DNA of 64,000 bases from an uncultured Oscillospiraceae bacterium. Lineage in GTDB: Bacteria > Bacillota > Clostridia > Oscillospirales > Ruminococcaceae. This document shows positions 44,205 to 52,460 of this stretch, piece after piece; within the stretch, counting starts at the first letter, position 1; each line of letters opens with the position of its first letter. The DNA is taken from NCBI GenBank assembly GCA_934448295.1, contig CAKSEY010000002.1:192532-256531 (forward strand), given 5' to 3'. The notes beneath the pieces are model-generated. The model worked only from the letters and a program-made list of their open reading frames with translations, was not told the origin of the DNA and did no database searches. The position numbers and the translations under genes were made by a program.

Positions 44205-45212
44205 TCACTCAAGGTTCTCTGCCGCGAGCTGATCGGAAGGATCCTGCATACGCTCGATGCTGTAGAATGTGATATCAGCGTCGAAGGTGTATACATATGC
44301 GTCTACGTCCTCGGTGTTGTCCTTATTGTTGTTTGCGTTATTGTTGCCTTCCTCGGCGTTGTTGTCGTTGTTCGCGTTGTTATCGTTATTGGCGTCAGCC
44401 GCGTTGTCAACATTCAGCTTATGGCCGGTTTCCTTCTCGAACTGCTTTGCAGCAGCGCTGTTTACATTCTTGCTGATCTCCTCGATGTAATCGGCATACT
44501 TGGTCTCGACGTCAGTGTAAGTTCTGGTGATGCCTGTGTTCAGCTTGAGAGCCTTTCTTACGGTCACGCCGTTCTCGTCCTTCTGGTACTCGTTGATAGC
44601 GTCAATGAAAGCCATCAGCTCATCCTCGTCAAGGGCGCTTACGGTGAACTGCGCGCTGATAGCGCCGACAGTCTGAGAAGCTGCAAGCTGGGTCTGGAGG
44701 ATCTGCTCCCTCTGCTGTGCGTCAAGCACCTCCTGGGGAGTTTCACGACCCTGGGAAGCGTAGGTCTTGAGTTCGTATTCAACCGTAGGCTCAGAGAAGA
44801 AGCTTACGCCCAGCGTGGAAACGGACGGCTCGCTGACTGTCAGCGAATCAACGAAAACATTGAGCTTCTTCTTGATAACGTTGCCCTGGTCGTCCTTTAC
44901 CTCGACATTCTTGCAGTAGTCAAGGAACTCTCTTACCGCAGCGTCCGCCTCATAGGGGGTCATGTCCTCGAAGAACATATCCGCAACGTTGCGTCCTTCG
45001 TTATATGCGTTGATGATATCGTTGCCGAGCTGCTCCTTGGTTGCAGCCCTGTCTGTCGCTGTCTGGAGCTCCTGCTGTTTTACAACGAGCGAAGCGCTGG
45101 ATTCTCCGATAGCCTGGAACTTCGGAACGATAAAGAAGAATATGCCAAGACCAAGTAAAATAATCAGTGCGATAACTAATACCGCGATTCTTTCCTGCTT
45201 ACTGAGTTTCAT
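44205..45212 (-). CDS. PilO-like pilus alignment protein with Asn-rich linker
   Basis: 335 residues. One N-terminal membrane helix (about 9-30, IAVLVIALIILLGLGIFFFI) is followed by a coiled segment (SASLVVKQQELQTATDRAA) and a periplasm-side-like alpha/beta domain, the PilO plan. Residues 268-299 are almost only Asn, Asp, Ala and Glu. A last strand (YVYTFDADITFYSI) follows the linker. In type IV pilus machines PilO pairs with PilN to link the ATPase and outer parts. Its ATG overlaps the PilM-PilN stop (TAATG). Confidence 0.8.
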   Translation of the reverse strand: MKLSKQERIAVLVIALIILLGLGIFFFIVPKFQAIGESSASLVVKQQELQTATDRAATKEQLGNDIINAYNEGRNVADMFFEDMTPYEADAAVREFLDYCKNVEVKDDQGNVIKKKLNVFVDSLTVSEPSVSTLGVSFFSEPTVEYELKTYASQGRETPQEVLDAQQREQILQTQLAASQTVGAISAQFTVSALDEDELMAFIDAINEYQKDENGVTVRKALKLNTGITRTYTDVETKYADYIEEISKNVNSAAAKQFEKETGHKLNVDNAADANNDNNANNDNNAEEGNNNANNNKDNTEDVDAYVYTFDADITFYSIERMQDPSDQLAAENLE

Positions 45213-46846
45213 TATTCAGCGACCTCCTCTTCCTGGACCTCGGGCTGAAGGCTGAGGTCGATGGATGTTGCGTGCAGCTCATCGGAGCCTGCTCTGATAT
45301 TCATTGATAATGAGAATGTGAATACGGTATCGTACTTATTCTCCCCGCTGGAAAGAACCAGGTATGTATTTTCAAGAGAGCTGTTGCTCTTCTCAAATCC
45401 GGAGTAGGACACATTCTGGAAGTAAGCGTCGCCGTAGGTCGTCTTGACCTCGTTTATAAGCTTTTCAGCATACAGCGAAGGCACGGAAGACGGATCGCCG
45501 TTGCTGCGTCCCATAAACGTTGCGCTGACGCTGTAATCGCTGATATCGACAGACAGCAGGTCGAGCTCGACGTCGTCGCTGTTTATGCTGTCAAGCGGCT
45601 CCTTGAGCTTGTCGATGATATAGGTCTGCGCCTTGGGCATATAGTTGAACAGCGTTGACGTATATCCAACGGAGCTGTTATAGCTCTGGAAGCCGGTCAG
45701 CATACTCTCACGGTTGGAAACGATCTCAAGATCTCTCTGGAGAGTAGGATTGTTTATCTGGTTCTGAACCTCGTTTATCTGACCCTGGATAGCGCCGTTG
45801 AACGCGCTCAGTCCAAGTGTGATAGCGCCGACAAGCACCACTACGCCCGCGCAGCAGCCGCCCAGCAGCATGAGGTAGCCGTTCATGCCCTTGGATTCCT
45901 TAGCGGAGGAAGCTTCCAGCAGGTTGATGTGCTCGAGATCCTTGTTTCTGCGGTAGATAGCGCCGATAGCGTTTGCGTACTTGGTGAAGTCGATTTCCGT
46001 CATGGTAACGACCGTGGACGGAGTTGCAAGAACGTGCACCGGTACATTATATGCCGAGATAGCGTTGGAAAGTTCGATGAAGTTTCCGGTATCGCCGTAG
46101 AACATTATCTCCTTAAGCGGCTTTGCGCCCTTGCGGCTCTTGATGAACTGTATCATTCTGAACAGGTTGTCAGAGAGCGCACGGATAACATAGTCGGGAG
46201 CGTTGTCGTAATCCGACGGGTCGATGTTGAAGTAACGCGAGAATACGATCTGGTTATCCTCGTACAGGTTCATGTTAAGGAAGCCCTGGTCGATCTGGAT
46301 AAGCAGAAGCGGCATTCTCTCGGACATTTTCGGGGTGTTCACGATAAGGCGCGTTACGGAGTTGTTGGAGATATTGACCGCCTTAAGCGAAAGGCCGATA
46401 TGCGAGAACAGTCTGACATAGCCGTCAACAAGGCGCTGCGGGCAGGCAGTCGCGATTATCTTGAGCTGCTTGTTCTTCTCCTCGTCCTCAGCCTCGCCGG
46501 CGATGGTGAAGGAGATGTTGAACTCGTTGCCTACGCCCATGTTGCTCTGTATCATCGCCTCGATAGCGGCGGTGTTCTTGATGCTCTTGGGCTTGGGTAT
46601 GAGCATTTCCTTGTAAACGATGGAGCTGGACGTGATGGAAACTATCGCGTCCTTCTCCGTGATCCCCTTGGACTTGATGATATCGTTAAGCTCAGCCGCA
46701 ACCATCGGTACGTCGGTGATGTAGCCGTTGGAGACCATGCCGATGGTCAGCTCGCGCATATCAGCGTCCTGCACCCTTATCTTGTTGCCGCCGTGAACGC
46801 CTCTGACCAGCTTGATTTGTCTGTCAGTAATATCAATAGAAAGCAT
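45212..46846 (-). CDS. Fused PilM-PilN pilus assembly protein
   Basis: 544 residues. Residues 1-300 are an actin-like PilM domain (MLSIDITDRQIKLVRG, AIVSITSSSIVYKEM, LLLIQIDQGFLNMNLY). Residues 307-311 (INLLE) match the short cytoplasmic PilN motif that normally docks on PilM. A membrane helix spans 323-348 (LMLLGGCCAGVVVLVGAITL), followed by a coiled helix (IQGQINEVQNQINNPTLQ) and a PilN-like ferredoxin-fold domain to the acidic C terminus (QPEVQEEEVAE). In most species these are two proteins. It is second in the operon after pilC. Confidence 0.85.
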   Translation of the reverse strand: MLSIDITDRQIKLVRGVHGGNKIRVQDADMRELTIGMVSNGYITDVPMVAAELNDIIKSKGITEKDAIVSITSSSIVYKEMLIPKPKSIKNTAAIEAMIQSNMGVGNEFNISFTIAGEAEDEEKNKQLKIIATACPQRLVDGYVRLFSHIGLSLKAVNISNNSVTRLIVNTPKMSERMPLLLIQIDQGFLNMNLYEDNQIVFSRYFNIDPSDYDNAPDYVIRALSDNLFRMIQFIKSRKGAKPLKEIMFYGDTGNFIELSNAISAYNVPVHVLATPSTVVTMTEIDFTKYANAIGAIYRRNKDLEHINLLEASSAKESKGMNGYLMLLGGCCAGVVVLVGAITLGLSAFNGAIQGQINEVQNQINNPTLQRDLEIVSNRESMLTGFQSYNSSVGYTSTLFNYMPKAQTYIIDKLKEPLDSINSDDVELDLLSVDISDYSVSATFMGRSNGDPSSVPSLYAEKLINEVKTTYGDAYFQNVSYSGFEKSNSSLENTYLVLSSGENKYDTVFTFSLSMNIRAGSDELHATSIDLSLQPEVQEEEVAE

Positions 46847-46877
46847 ATTTTCACCTCATAAAGTTAAAGTAAATTCA

Positions 46878-48071
46878 TCATGTAGCGCTTGTCATGCCGC
46901 CGTAGAGCATCGGGAAGATAGCCGCCAGTACCAGACCTATCGCAACGCCCATGATAATGATCATGACAGGCTCCAGCATACCAACGAGCTTTGTGATGGC
47001 GGTGTCGCCCTCTTCCTCGTAGTAATCCGCCGCCTTGGCAAGAATGGTATCCAGCGTACCGGATTCCTCGCCGACATAGATGATCGAGGTGAACATACCC
47101 TCGAATATCTCGGTCTTTTCGACCGCCTTGGACATACTTTCACCGAGCTTGATGTTGTCAACAACTTCCTCAAAGCGCTTGGTGACATAAGCGTTTCCGA
47201 GCACGGAAACCGACTTTTCTATGCAGTCCACCATCTGGAGGCCGGCCGCATACAGGTTTGACATATTTCTCGCGAAACGTCCCGTGTAGATAGTGGAAAT
47301 AAGCTTTCCGACCTTGGGTATCCTCAGTATCAGTTCGTCCCACTTCAGCTTTATGGCGGGAGTTCTCTTGCCGACGAATACGAGGAAAACGATAACGCCT
47401 ATGGCTATCAGATATATGTACCAGTAATTGATAAGCGAATCTGAGAACGCGATCATACCCTTGGAAAGCGGTGTCATGTCCTCCGGATCCATCATGGAGG
47501 TGAACGTAGGCAGTATCATCGTGAACATCAGGATAACTACCGCCAGGGCGAGCACGAGCAGTATGATAGGATAAACCATCGCGCTCTTTACCTTGTTGTT
47601 CGTTTTGTTTGCGTTTGCGAAGTGGTCGGATACTCTTACAAGTATCTGGTCGAGGGTACCGGAGGATTCGCCCGCCGCCACCATGCTGACGAACAGGTCG
47701 GGGAATACGCCGGGCTTTGTTTCAAGCACCTCTGAGAAGGATTTACCTTTCTGTACCTCCTCGTAGATATCCAGCAGAACGCGCTTTGCCTTTTTGTTCT
47801 CCTGCTGCTCCTGAAGAATGTACAGCGCCCTTACTAGCGACAGGCCTGCCGAGGTCATAGACGCCAGCTGTCGGCTGATGAATGATACCTCTTTCGTCTT
47901 GAACTTGTACTTGACGTCCACCGCGTCGTTCGCACCGAGGTCGCGGTAGCGGGTAACGTACAGGTTCCGTTCCTTCAGCTTTTGCTGAAGCTCCTGATAA
48001 TCCTCTGCCATCTCCTGTCCGCGGACAGTTTTGCCGTTTATATCGGTGGCCTGATAAGAGAATTTTTTCAC
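46878..48071 (-). CDS. pilC: Type IV pilus inner-membrane platform protein PilC (GspF)
   Basis: A 397-residue platform protein with two GspF domains and three membrane helices (near 165-190, 215-235, 365-385). Motifs include FISRQLASMTSAGLSLVRAL, PIILLVLALAVVILMFTMIL and the second-domain repeat FARNMSNLYAAGLQMVDCI. The start is GTG at 48071 behind TTGGAGG. First gene of the pilC-PilMN-PilO-PilX-pilin operon, preceded by a promoter and leader hairpin. Confidence 0.95.
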   Translation of the reverse strand: MKKFSYQATDINGKTVRGQEMAEDYQELQQKLKERNLYVTRYRDLGANDAVDVKYKFKTKEVSFISRQLASMTSAGLSLVRALYILQEQQENKKAKRVLLDIYEEVQKGKSFSEVLETKPGVFPDLFVSMVAAGESSGTLDQILVRVSDHFANANKTNNKVKSAMVYPIILLVLALAVVILMFTMILPTFTSMMDPEDMTPLSKGMIAFSDSLINYWYIYLIAIGVIVFLVFVGKRTPAIKLKWDELILRIPKVGKLISTIYTGRFARNMSNLYAAGLQMVDCIEKSVSVLGNAYVTKRFEEVVDNIKLGESMSKAVEKTEIFEGMFTSIIYVGEESGTLDTILAKAADYYEEEGDTAITKLVGMLEPVMIIIMGVAIGLVLAAIFPMLYGGMTSAT

Positions 48072-48092
48072 CGGATAACCTCCAATCCCCCT

Positions 48093-48112
48093 GCAGCCTG
48101 CCGTCAGGCTGC
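48093..48112 (-). promoter_or_regulatory. Leader hairpin upstream of the pilC ribosome site
   Basis: A perfect 8-bp stem GCAGCCTG/CAGGCTGC with a 4-base loop, about 20 bases before GGAGG. It may stabilise the mRNA; there is no T run for termination. Confidence 0.5.
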
Positions 48113-48166
48113 AAATAATATCGTGGTCAGGGCATAATAACCCAATGTTCCACTATAGCATTATAA

Positions 48167-48195
48167 ATTATACCATATTTTTTTGCTTATTTCAA
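48167..48195 (-). promoter_or_regulatory. Sigma-A promoter of the pilC operon
   Basis: On the minus strand TTGAAA (48190-48195), 17-base spacer, TATAAT (48167-48172). Confidence 0.88.
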
Positions 48196-48468
48196 GCATT
48201 CAAGGGGCGGTTTTTGGCATTTTCGCGCCATTTGTGCAATTTTGACGTGTAGAATTTGGCGACAACATTATGTGCATTTTGCCTAAATTGCGGTAAAATA
48301 TTGAAAAATATTCACACATATGACGACTGTATGTGAAATCCGGGTGAAAAATAACCCACAGGATAATTAAGAGCAAGATACTATTATAATACAAATCGTC
48401 AAACTGTATCTGAAACGGCGCCGTTCCGGCCTTACGCGAGAAAAAGCGAAAAAATGCCGCAATAGCTA
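48196..48468. other. Divergent AT-rich spacer with no gene
   Basis: Between the pilC and rpsF promoters. The AT-rich sequence has small ORFs without ribosome sites. A TATAAT-like box on minus near 48382 lacks a spaced -35. No other feature recognised. Confidence 0.5.
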
Positions 48469-48497
48469 TTGACAAAGGGAAAAGTTTCTGGTATAAT
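48469..48497 (+). promoter_or_regulatory. Consensus sigma-A promoter for rpsF-ssb-rpsR
   Basis: TTGACA (48469-48474), 17-base spacer, TATAAT (48492-48497): perfect consensus. Confidence 0.93.
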
Positions 48498-48503
48498 GGA
48501 GAA

Positions 48504-48575
48504 TGTTAAGGCTCACAAAGCCTTTAACCCCTTTCTCGTGCAGTTCCGCACGGGATATATATCCATAAGGAGGTG
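48504..48575 (+). promoter_or_regulatory. Candidate S6:S18-type leader in the rpsF 5' UTR
   Basis: Two hairpins precede AAGGAGG: TTAAGGCT/AGCCTTTAA and CGTGC/GCACG with CCG at the loop border. An autoregulatory leader bound by S6-S18 is known for this operon in many bacteria. The match here is visual only; a covariance-model search would decide. Confidence 0.35.
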
Positions 48576-48583
48576 CTATATAA

Positions 48584-48886
48584 ATGGCAAAGTTATCTGA
48601 GAAGTATGAGGCAATCATCGTTTTCTCTCTGAAGAAGACCGAGGACGAGATCAAGGCGCTTACAGCAAAGTTCGCTGACCTCATTCAGGCAAACGGCACA
48701 CTCACCAACACTGATGAGTGGGGCAAGAGAAAGCTCGCTTACGAGATCAACTACGAGGGCGAGGGCTACTATGTACTCTACAACTTCGAGTCCAAGCCCG
48801 ATTTCCCCATGGAGCTTGAGCGTATCATCAACATCACTGACGGCGTTCTTCGTTCCATCGTTGTCCGCGCACAGGGTCAGCAGTAA
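48584..48886 (+). CDS. rpsF: 30S ribosomal protein S6
   Basis: A 100-residue 16S rRNA-binding protein that pairs with S18 in the small-subunit platform. Typical segments are MAKLSEKYEAIIVFSLKKTE, WGKRKLAYEINYEGEGYYVLY and ERIINITDGVLRSIVVRA. Ribosome site AAGGAGG. First gene of the standard rpsF-ssb-rpsR operon. Confidence 0.97.
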   Translation: MAKLSEKYEAIIVFSLKKTEDEIKALTAKFADLIQANGTLTNTDEWGKRKLAYEINYEGEGYYVLYNFESKPDFPMELERIINITDGVLRSIVVRAQGQQ

Positions 48887-48926
48887 TTCCCGGTAAACAG
48901 GCTGTGACACAACAGGAGGTGCCTAT

Positions 48927-49394
48927 ATGTATAACAAGGTCATTCTCATGGGCAGAATCACACATGATCTCGAAATGAGAACTACTCCCACAGGCGCAAA
49001 CGTATGCACATTCAGCATTGCTGTTGACAGACGTTTTCAGCAAAAAGGCGAAGAGAAGAAGTCAGACTTCTTCAACATTGTAGCATGGCGCCAGCAGGCT
49101 GATTTTGTATGCCGTTATTTTGGAAAGGGCAGAATGATACTCGTTGAAGGCGAGCTTCAGACGCGCTCCTATGACGATAAGAACGGAAACAAAGTCAGAG
49201 TAACTGAAATTGTCGCAGACCGACTTTGCTTCACCGGCGAAAAAGCGCAGGGCGGCGCATACAGTGATTATGCCGCTTCTGCTTCGTCCAGCGCGCCCGC
49301 GCAGACATCTGCACCCGCCGCGCCTGCTCAGCAGGCAGGCGCACCCGCAGGTGATTTCAGCCCGGCGGCGTCTGACGACGACTACCCTTTCTAA
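48927..49394 (+). CDS. ssb: Single-stranded DNA-binding protein
   Basis: 155 residues. OB-fold domain at about 1-105 (MYNKVILMGRITHDLEM, SIAVDRRFQQKGEEKKSDFF, RLCFTGEK). An Ala/Pro/Gln-rich linker of about 35 residues follows, then the acidic partner-binding tail DDDYPF. Ribosome site CAGGAGG. The position between rpsF and rpsR is conserved across Firmicutes. Confidence 0.97.
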   Translation: MYNKVILMGRITHDLEMRTTPTGANVCTFSIAVDRRFQQKGEEKKSDFFNIVAWRQQADFVCRYFGKGRMILVEGELQTRSYDDKNGNKVRVTEIVADRLCFTGEKAQGGAYSDYAASASSSAPAQTSAPAAPAQQAGAPAGDFSPAASDDDYPF

Positions 49395-49432
49395 AATCCG
49401 TTTTACCTGAATAATAAAGGAGGTTCAGTACC

Positions 49433-49681
49433 ATGGCTGAAAAGTTTGATAGACCGGCTCACGCAGTTAAGCGCCCCAGAAAAAAGGTTTGCCAGTTCTG
49501 CGTTGATCGTTCTGAATTCATTGATTACAAGGACGTAGCTAAGCTCAAGAAGTGCATGACAGAGCGTTCCAAGATTCTGCCCCGCCGCGTAACAGGCTGC
49601 TGCGCATACCACCAGAGAGAGCTGACAACAGCTGTCAAGAGAGCAAGACAGATCGCTCTCATTCCCTATTCCGCTGACTAA
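49433..49681 (+). CDS. rpsR: 30S ribosomal protein S18
   Basis: 82 residues. Motifs are KVCQFCVDRSEFIDYKDVAK and the core RSKILPRRVTGCCAYHQREL. The four Cys (CxxC and CC) mark the zinc-type (C+) paralog. Ribosome site AAGGAGG. Last gene of the operon, before the terminator. Confidence 0.96.
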   Translation: MAEKFDRPAHAVKRPRKKVCQFCVDRSEFIDYKDVAKLKKCMTERSKILPRRVTGCCAYHQRELTTAVKRARQIALIPYSAD

Positions 49682-49719
49682 TTCTGCGGTAACAGACAAC
49701 ATCTTTTTTTCAGTAACAC

Positions 49720-49757
49720 AATTTTTCCCCGGGTAAAACCGGGGAAATTTGTTTTTT
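49720..49757 (+). terminator. Terminator of the rpsF-ssb-rpsR operon
   Basis: Stem TTTCCCCGG/CCGGGGAAA with flanking A-T pairs, then TTGTTTTTT. Confidence 0.88.
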
Positions 49758-49843
49758 CTGCGGTTTTGCTGCAACCTTTTGCCGGGTCAGATTGTTTTAT
49801 AATCAGAGGGCTGAAAGCTCACCGGAATAAAGGAGGTTATTAT

Positions 49844-51052
49844 ATGAACACAAAACGCATCTCAACAGCTTTAGCGGCGGTGATCGCTCTTTCCGCCATA
49901 ACAGTAACCGCAGCAGCCGCAGACATCACCACCGAAAACCTCGGCAGCACAGTGGACGCCTATGAGAAATACGACACCCGCTACGCCGTTATCCAGAAAA
50001 ACCGGACCGTCAAAAATACCCTGAACGTTCCCGCCTACGAAACCCTGTATATCCCCAGTGGAGTAAGGCTGACGCTTAATTCCGGCATGAAGCTGGAGGG
50101 CGACCTTTACATCGAAAACGGCGGCACCCTCATTGTAAAGGGCGGGACGCTCGATATACGCGGCTCCCTGATATGCGACGGAACACTCGCCGCCGGCTCC
50201 GCTTCAAAGGTCTCTGTGGGCGGCTCCGGGCGCGTGTACTGCTCCGCAGAAAGCACCGTGAGGATCCGCACGAGCAATGTATCCCTCGAGGATACCAGCA
50301 CTGCGGTGTGCCTCGGTAAATTCTCAGGTCATATGAAGAGCCGCTTCTGCCCAAAGGCGCTCAATGCAGTAAATATGGAGCTGGACTTCCAGGATTCTCT
50401 GATAAGCTCCGCGCAGGTATCCGTGCCGGAGGCTCTTGCAACGGCGGAAATGGGCTATTATCTGCTGGACGAGGTTCCCACGGGCAGCCGCGACGATCTG
50501 CTGACGATATTCTTCGACAACGGCAGCGCCGTGACTATGGGTTACTTCGCCAACAGCCGCGCTTCCGGGCTGACAAGTATCTGCGGCGTGGACGTATGGA
50601 TTGCAAAGCAGGTCTCCGGAAATGCCGGCGGTGAGGAATACACCCCCGAAACGCTGGAACAGTCCATTGTCAGCAGCGACAGCGTTGTACGCGCAAAGTG
50701 CGAATCCGTCAGCTTTAACGACGGGATCGTCACCTGCCGGTTTACTCCGCTGGAGACCCTGGCGGGCGGGGAGATATCCGGGGAATTCTCAGTGCGCTAT
50801 GACAGCGAATGGAGCGATGAATTCACGAAGTACTACAACGAAAACTGCGAGTATATTCTCATGCTGAGAAAGGTCCAGACAAATAACGACGAGTATTATA
50901 TCAACCGCAGCAACGCCGTTATTGAAATAAAGGACGGCGAAATCTCCTCTGCGGAGATAAACGGCGAAAAGCAGGCGCTCACCATTGAACAGCTCCGGGA
51001 AAAGATAAAGTACCTCGCATTTTTGCGTGAAACCCAGACAGCCGCTGAATAA
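49844..51052 (+). CDS. Secreted beta-solenoid protein of unknown function
   Basis: 402 residues. The signal peptide covers about 1-25 (AVIALSAITVTAAAADI). Residues about 45-150 form a ladder of short strands (LYIPSGVRLTLNSGMKLEGD, GGTLIVKGGTLDIRGSLICD), suggesting a right-handed solenoid. The remainder (about 190-402) is a mixed domain with SVVRAKCESVSFNDGIVTCR and a helical end (IEQLREKIKYLAFLRETQ). No anchor or catalytic motif. The raw ORF starts earlier at 49766; ATG 49844 has AAAGGAGG. It recalls the smaller protein at 17857-18816. Confidence 0.8.
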   Translation: MNTKRISTALAAVIALSAITVTAAAADITTENLGSTVDAYEKYDTRYAVIQKNRTVKNTLNVPAYETLYIPSGVRLTLNSGMKLEGDLYIENGGTLIVKGGTLDIRGSLICDGTLAAGSASKVSVGGSGRVYCSAESTVRIRTSNVSLEDTSTAVCLGKFSGHMKSRFCPKALNAVNMELDFQDSLISSAQVSVPEALATAEMGYYLLDEVPTGSRDDLLTIFFDNGSAVTMGYFANSRASGLTSICGVDVWIAKQVSGNAGGEEYTPETLEQSIVSSDSVVRAKCESVSFNDGIVTCRFTPLETLAGGEISGEFSVRYDSEWSDEFTKYYNENCEYILMLRKVQTNNDEYYINRSNAVIEIKDGEISSAEINGEKQALTIEQLREKIKYLAFLRETQTAAE

Positions 51053-51131
51053 GATTCGCCCCGTTAAACCGGAAGCGCCCACAAGGCTGATTTTTACGCT
51101 TCACGCATACCTAGTAATTTTACCCGAATAG

Positions 51132-51160
51132 TTGACAGCATGTATAAAATGGGGTATAAT
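51132..51160 (+). promoter_or_regulatory. Consensus sigma-A promoter for the GNAT gene
   Basis: TTGACA (51132-51137), 17-base spacer, TATAAT (51155-51160). It rules out the long ORF start at 51132. Confidence 0.9.
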
Positions 51161-51182
51161 ATTTATCAGGAGTGTGATAAAA

Positions 51183-51659
51183 ATGGCAAATACAGTCAGA
51201 CAGATAATCAACCCTGATGAAAAAGAAACAATATGCCGCGAGCTTCTGGCGGCTGTGCCGGAGTGGAAGGGATATGCCGCCGATATAGAGGAATACGCCG
51301 CGCAGTGCCGCATGACGCCGCTGTGGGCAGATATAGACGAGGACGAAAGGATCTCCCTGCGCGGATTCCTGGCGCTGAAAGAGACCAGCCCATGCGCCGC
51401 TGAAATATACGTTATGGGTATCCGCGGGGAGTTCGAGCGCCGCAAGGTCGGCAAGGGGCTTATGACCGCCATGCTGAACTACGCAAGGCGGCAGGGCTAT
51501 GAATATCTCCAGGTCAAGACCGTAAAGCAGGGCGTGTCGCCTGAGTTCGATTCGCTGAACGTGTTCTACCAGAGCCTCGGCTTCCGGGCGCTGGAGGTTC
51601 TCCCGCTGTGGGGGGAGGAGCTTCCCTGTCAGATCTATATACGCAACGTTAATTTTTAA
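51183..51659 (+). CDS. GNAT-family N-acetyltransferase
   Basis: 158 residues. The acetyl-CoA site is the RRKVGKGLMTAMLNYARRQG segment (R-x-x-G-x-G form). The typical beta4 IYVMGIRGEFE and a later VFYQSLGFRALEVLPLWG are present. The substrate is unknown. ATG 51183 follows AGGAGTG and lies just after its own promoter. Flanked by terminator and promoter, so monocistronic. Confidence 0.9.
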   Translation: MANTVRQIINPDEKETICRELLAAVPEWKGYAADIEEYAAQCRMTPLWADIDEDERISLRGFLALKETSPCAAEIYVMGIRGEFERRKVGKGLMTAMLNYARRQGYEYLQVKTVKQGVSPEFDSLNVFYQSLGFRALEVLPLWGEELPCQIYIRNVNF

Positions 51660-51663
51660 CTTT

Positions 51664-51709
51664 TTAACCTCGTTCCCGGTTGAAAATCCGTGAACGAGGT
51701 TAAATTTTT
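51664..51709 (+). terminator. Intrinsic terminator after the GNAT gene
   Basis: A 12-bp stem TTAACCTCGTTC/GAACGAGGTTAA followed by ATTTTTAT. Confidence 0.9.
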
Positions 51710-51963
51710 ATCAGCTTGTGCTACTGAATGTATATTTCAGACTTATGCGACCATTTGTTATGATTACGGCTTGTTATTCTCAGGAGGCAGAATACGTTCT
51801 GTTGCGGATTTTATGGCAACTTTCAGTATAATTGTGTCTGTTATAACGCAATTCGGTAAAAAAAGCGTTTGTTTTTACAGGTTGTTGAATTCTACGTTGA
51901 AAATGTGGAAAACCTGACTCTTTTGGCGTGCGGAGTTGAATAGTTTTCAACTTTTAAACACGC
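51710..51963. other. Spacer with no recognised gene
   Basis: AT-rich. A 75-codon open frame here begins inside the terminator and has no ribosome site, so I do not call it. Short TTGAAAA/TTTTCAAC pieces occur near 51890-51975, without a clear structure. Confidence 0.45.
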
Positions 51964-52287
51964 TTATGTTGAAAACCCGCCAAACAATATTATTCTCCCG
52001 CCGGAGGTGTGAAGAACCGTCATAAAATCTCCCCGGAACAGCGGTGAACCAAGCCGCATTTTCCACAGGATATTCCCCTCCGGAAGATTTTTTCTGCGCC
52101 GGAATATCACCCCGGAGTTAATTGTGATCGTATTATTACTGTATGTGTATTCCAGAGAGTGATAATACAGCCACCATATCACGGAGAGTATAATATATAC
52201 TGCCGCAGGGATGTACTTCCACGGCAGAATAAACACGGCAAGCCCGGCGGCTTCTGCCAGCCAGAATATTACCCAGCGTTTTTTCAT
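51964..52287 (-). CDS. Small membrane protein with PH-like (bPH2/YdbT-type) domain
   Basis: 107 residues. Two N-terminal membrane helices (VIFWLAEAAGLAVFILPW and IPAAVYIILSVIWWLYYH) are followed by a short beta domain (YTYSNNTITINSGVIFRRRK, GGRIILFGGF) that matches the PH-like proteins of the DUF304/bPH2 group. Family function is not known. It is encoded opposite to its neighbours, with no visible promoter. Confidence 0.7.
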   Translation of the reverse strand: MKKRWVIFWLAEAAGLAVFILPWKYIPAAVYIILSVIWWLYYHSLEYTYSNNTITINSGVIFRRRKNLPEGNILWKMRLGSPLFRGDFMTVLHTSGGRIILFGGFST

Positions 52288-52334
52288 AGGCTTTTCACTC
52301 TTTTCATTTATATTTCAGGCTCGGTGTATAATAG

Positions 52335-52370
52335 AGTACGCCGGGTGAATTATTTTTATGCAGTACGCCG
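52335..52370. promoter_or_regulatory. Direct repeat upstream of the MarR gene
   Basis: AGTACGCCG occurs at 52335-52343 and 52362-52370, 27 bases apart (start to start) and just upstream of the marR promoter. It could be an operator of the MarR regulator or of another factor; the spacing is close to 2.5 helical turns. Confidence 0.35.
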
Positions 52371-52387
52371 ATTTTATCTGTGCAGTA

Positions 52388-52416
52388 TTGACGAAAACCC
52401 TTAACCGTGTTAAAAT
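52388..52416 (+). promoter_or_regulatory. Sigma-A promoter for the marR-ABC operon
   Basis: TTGACG (52388-52393), 17-base spacer, TAAAAT (52411-52416). Confidence 0.82.
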
Positions 52417-52460
52417 ATAACCGCAGTCAACAAAATAACCAACAGCAAGGCGGTGATTTG

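Noticed and set aside
49758..49843. Sigma-A promoter for the secreted protein at 49844
   Set aside because: TATAAT is present near 49796, but no acceptable -35 lies at 16-18 bases; the evidence is too thin to list.
51690..51917. 75-codon ORF after the GNAT gene
   Set aside because: It begins inside the terminator stem and has no ribosome site or recognisable protein character.
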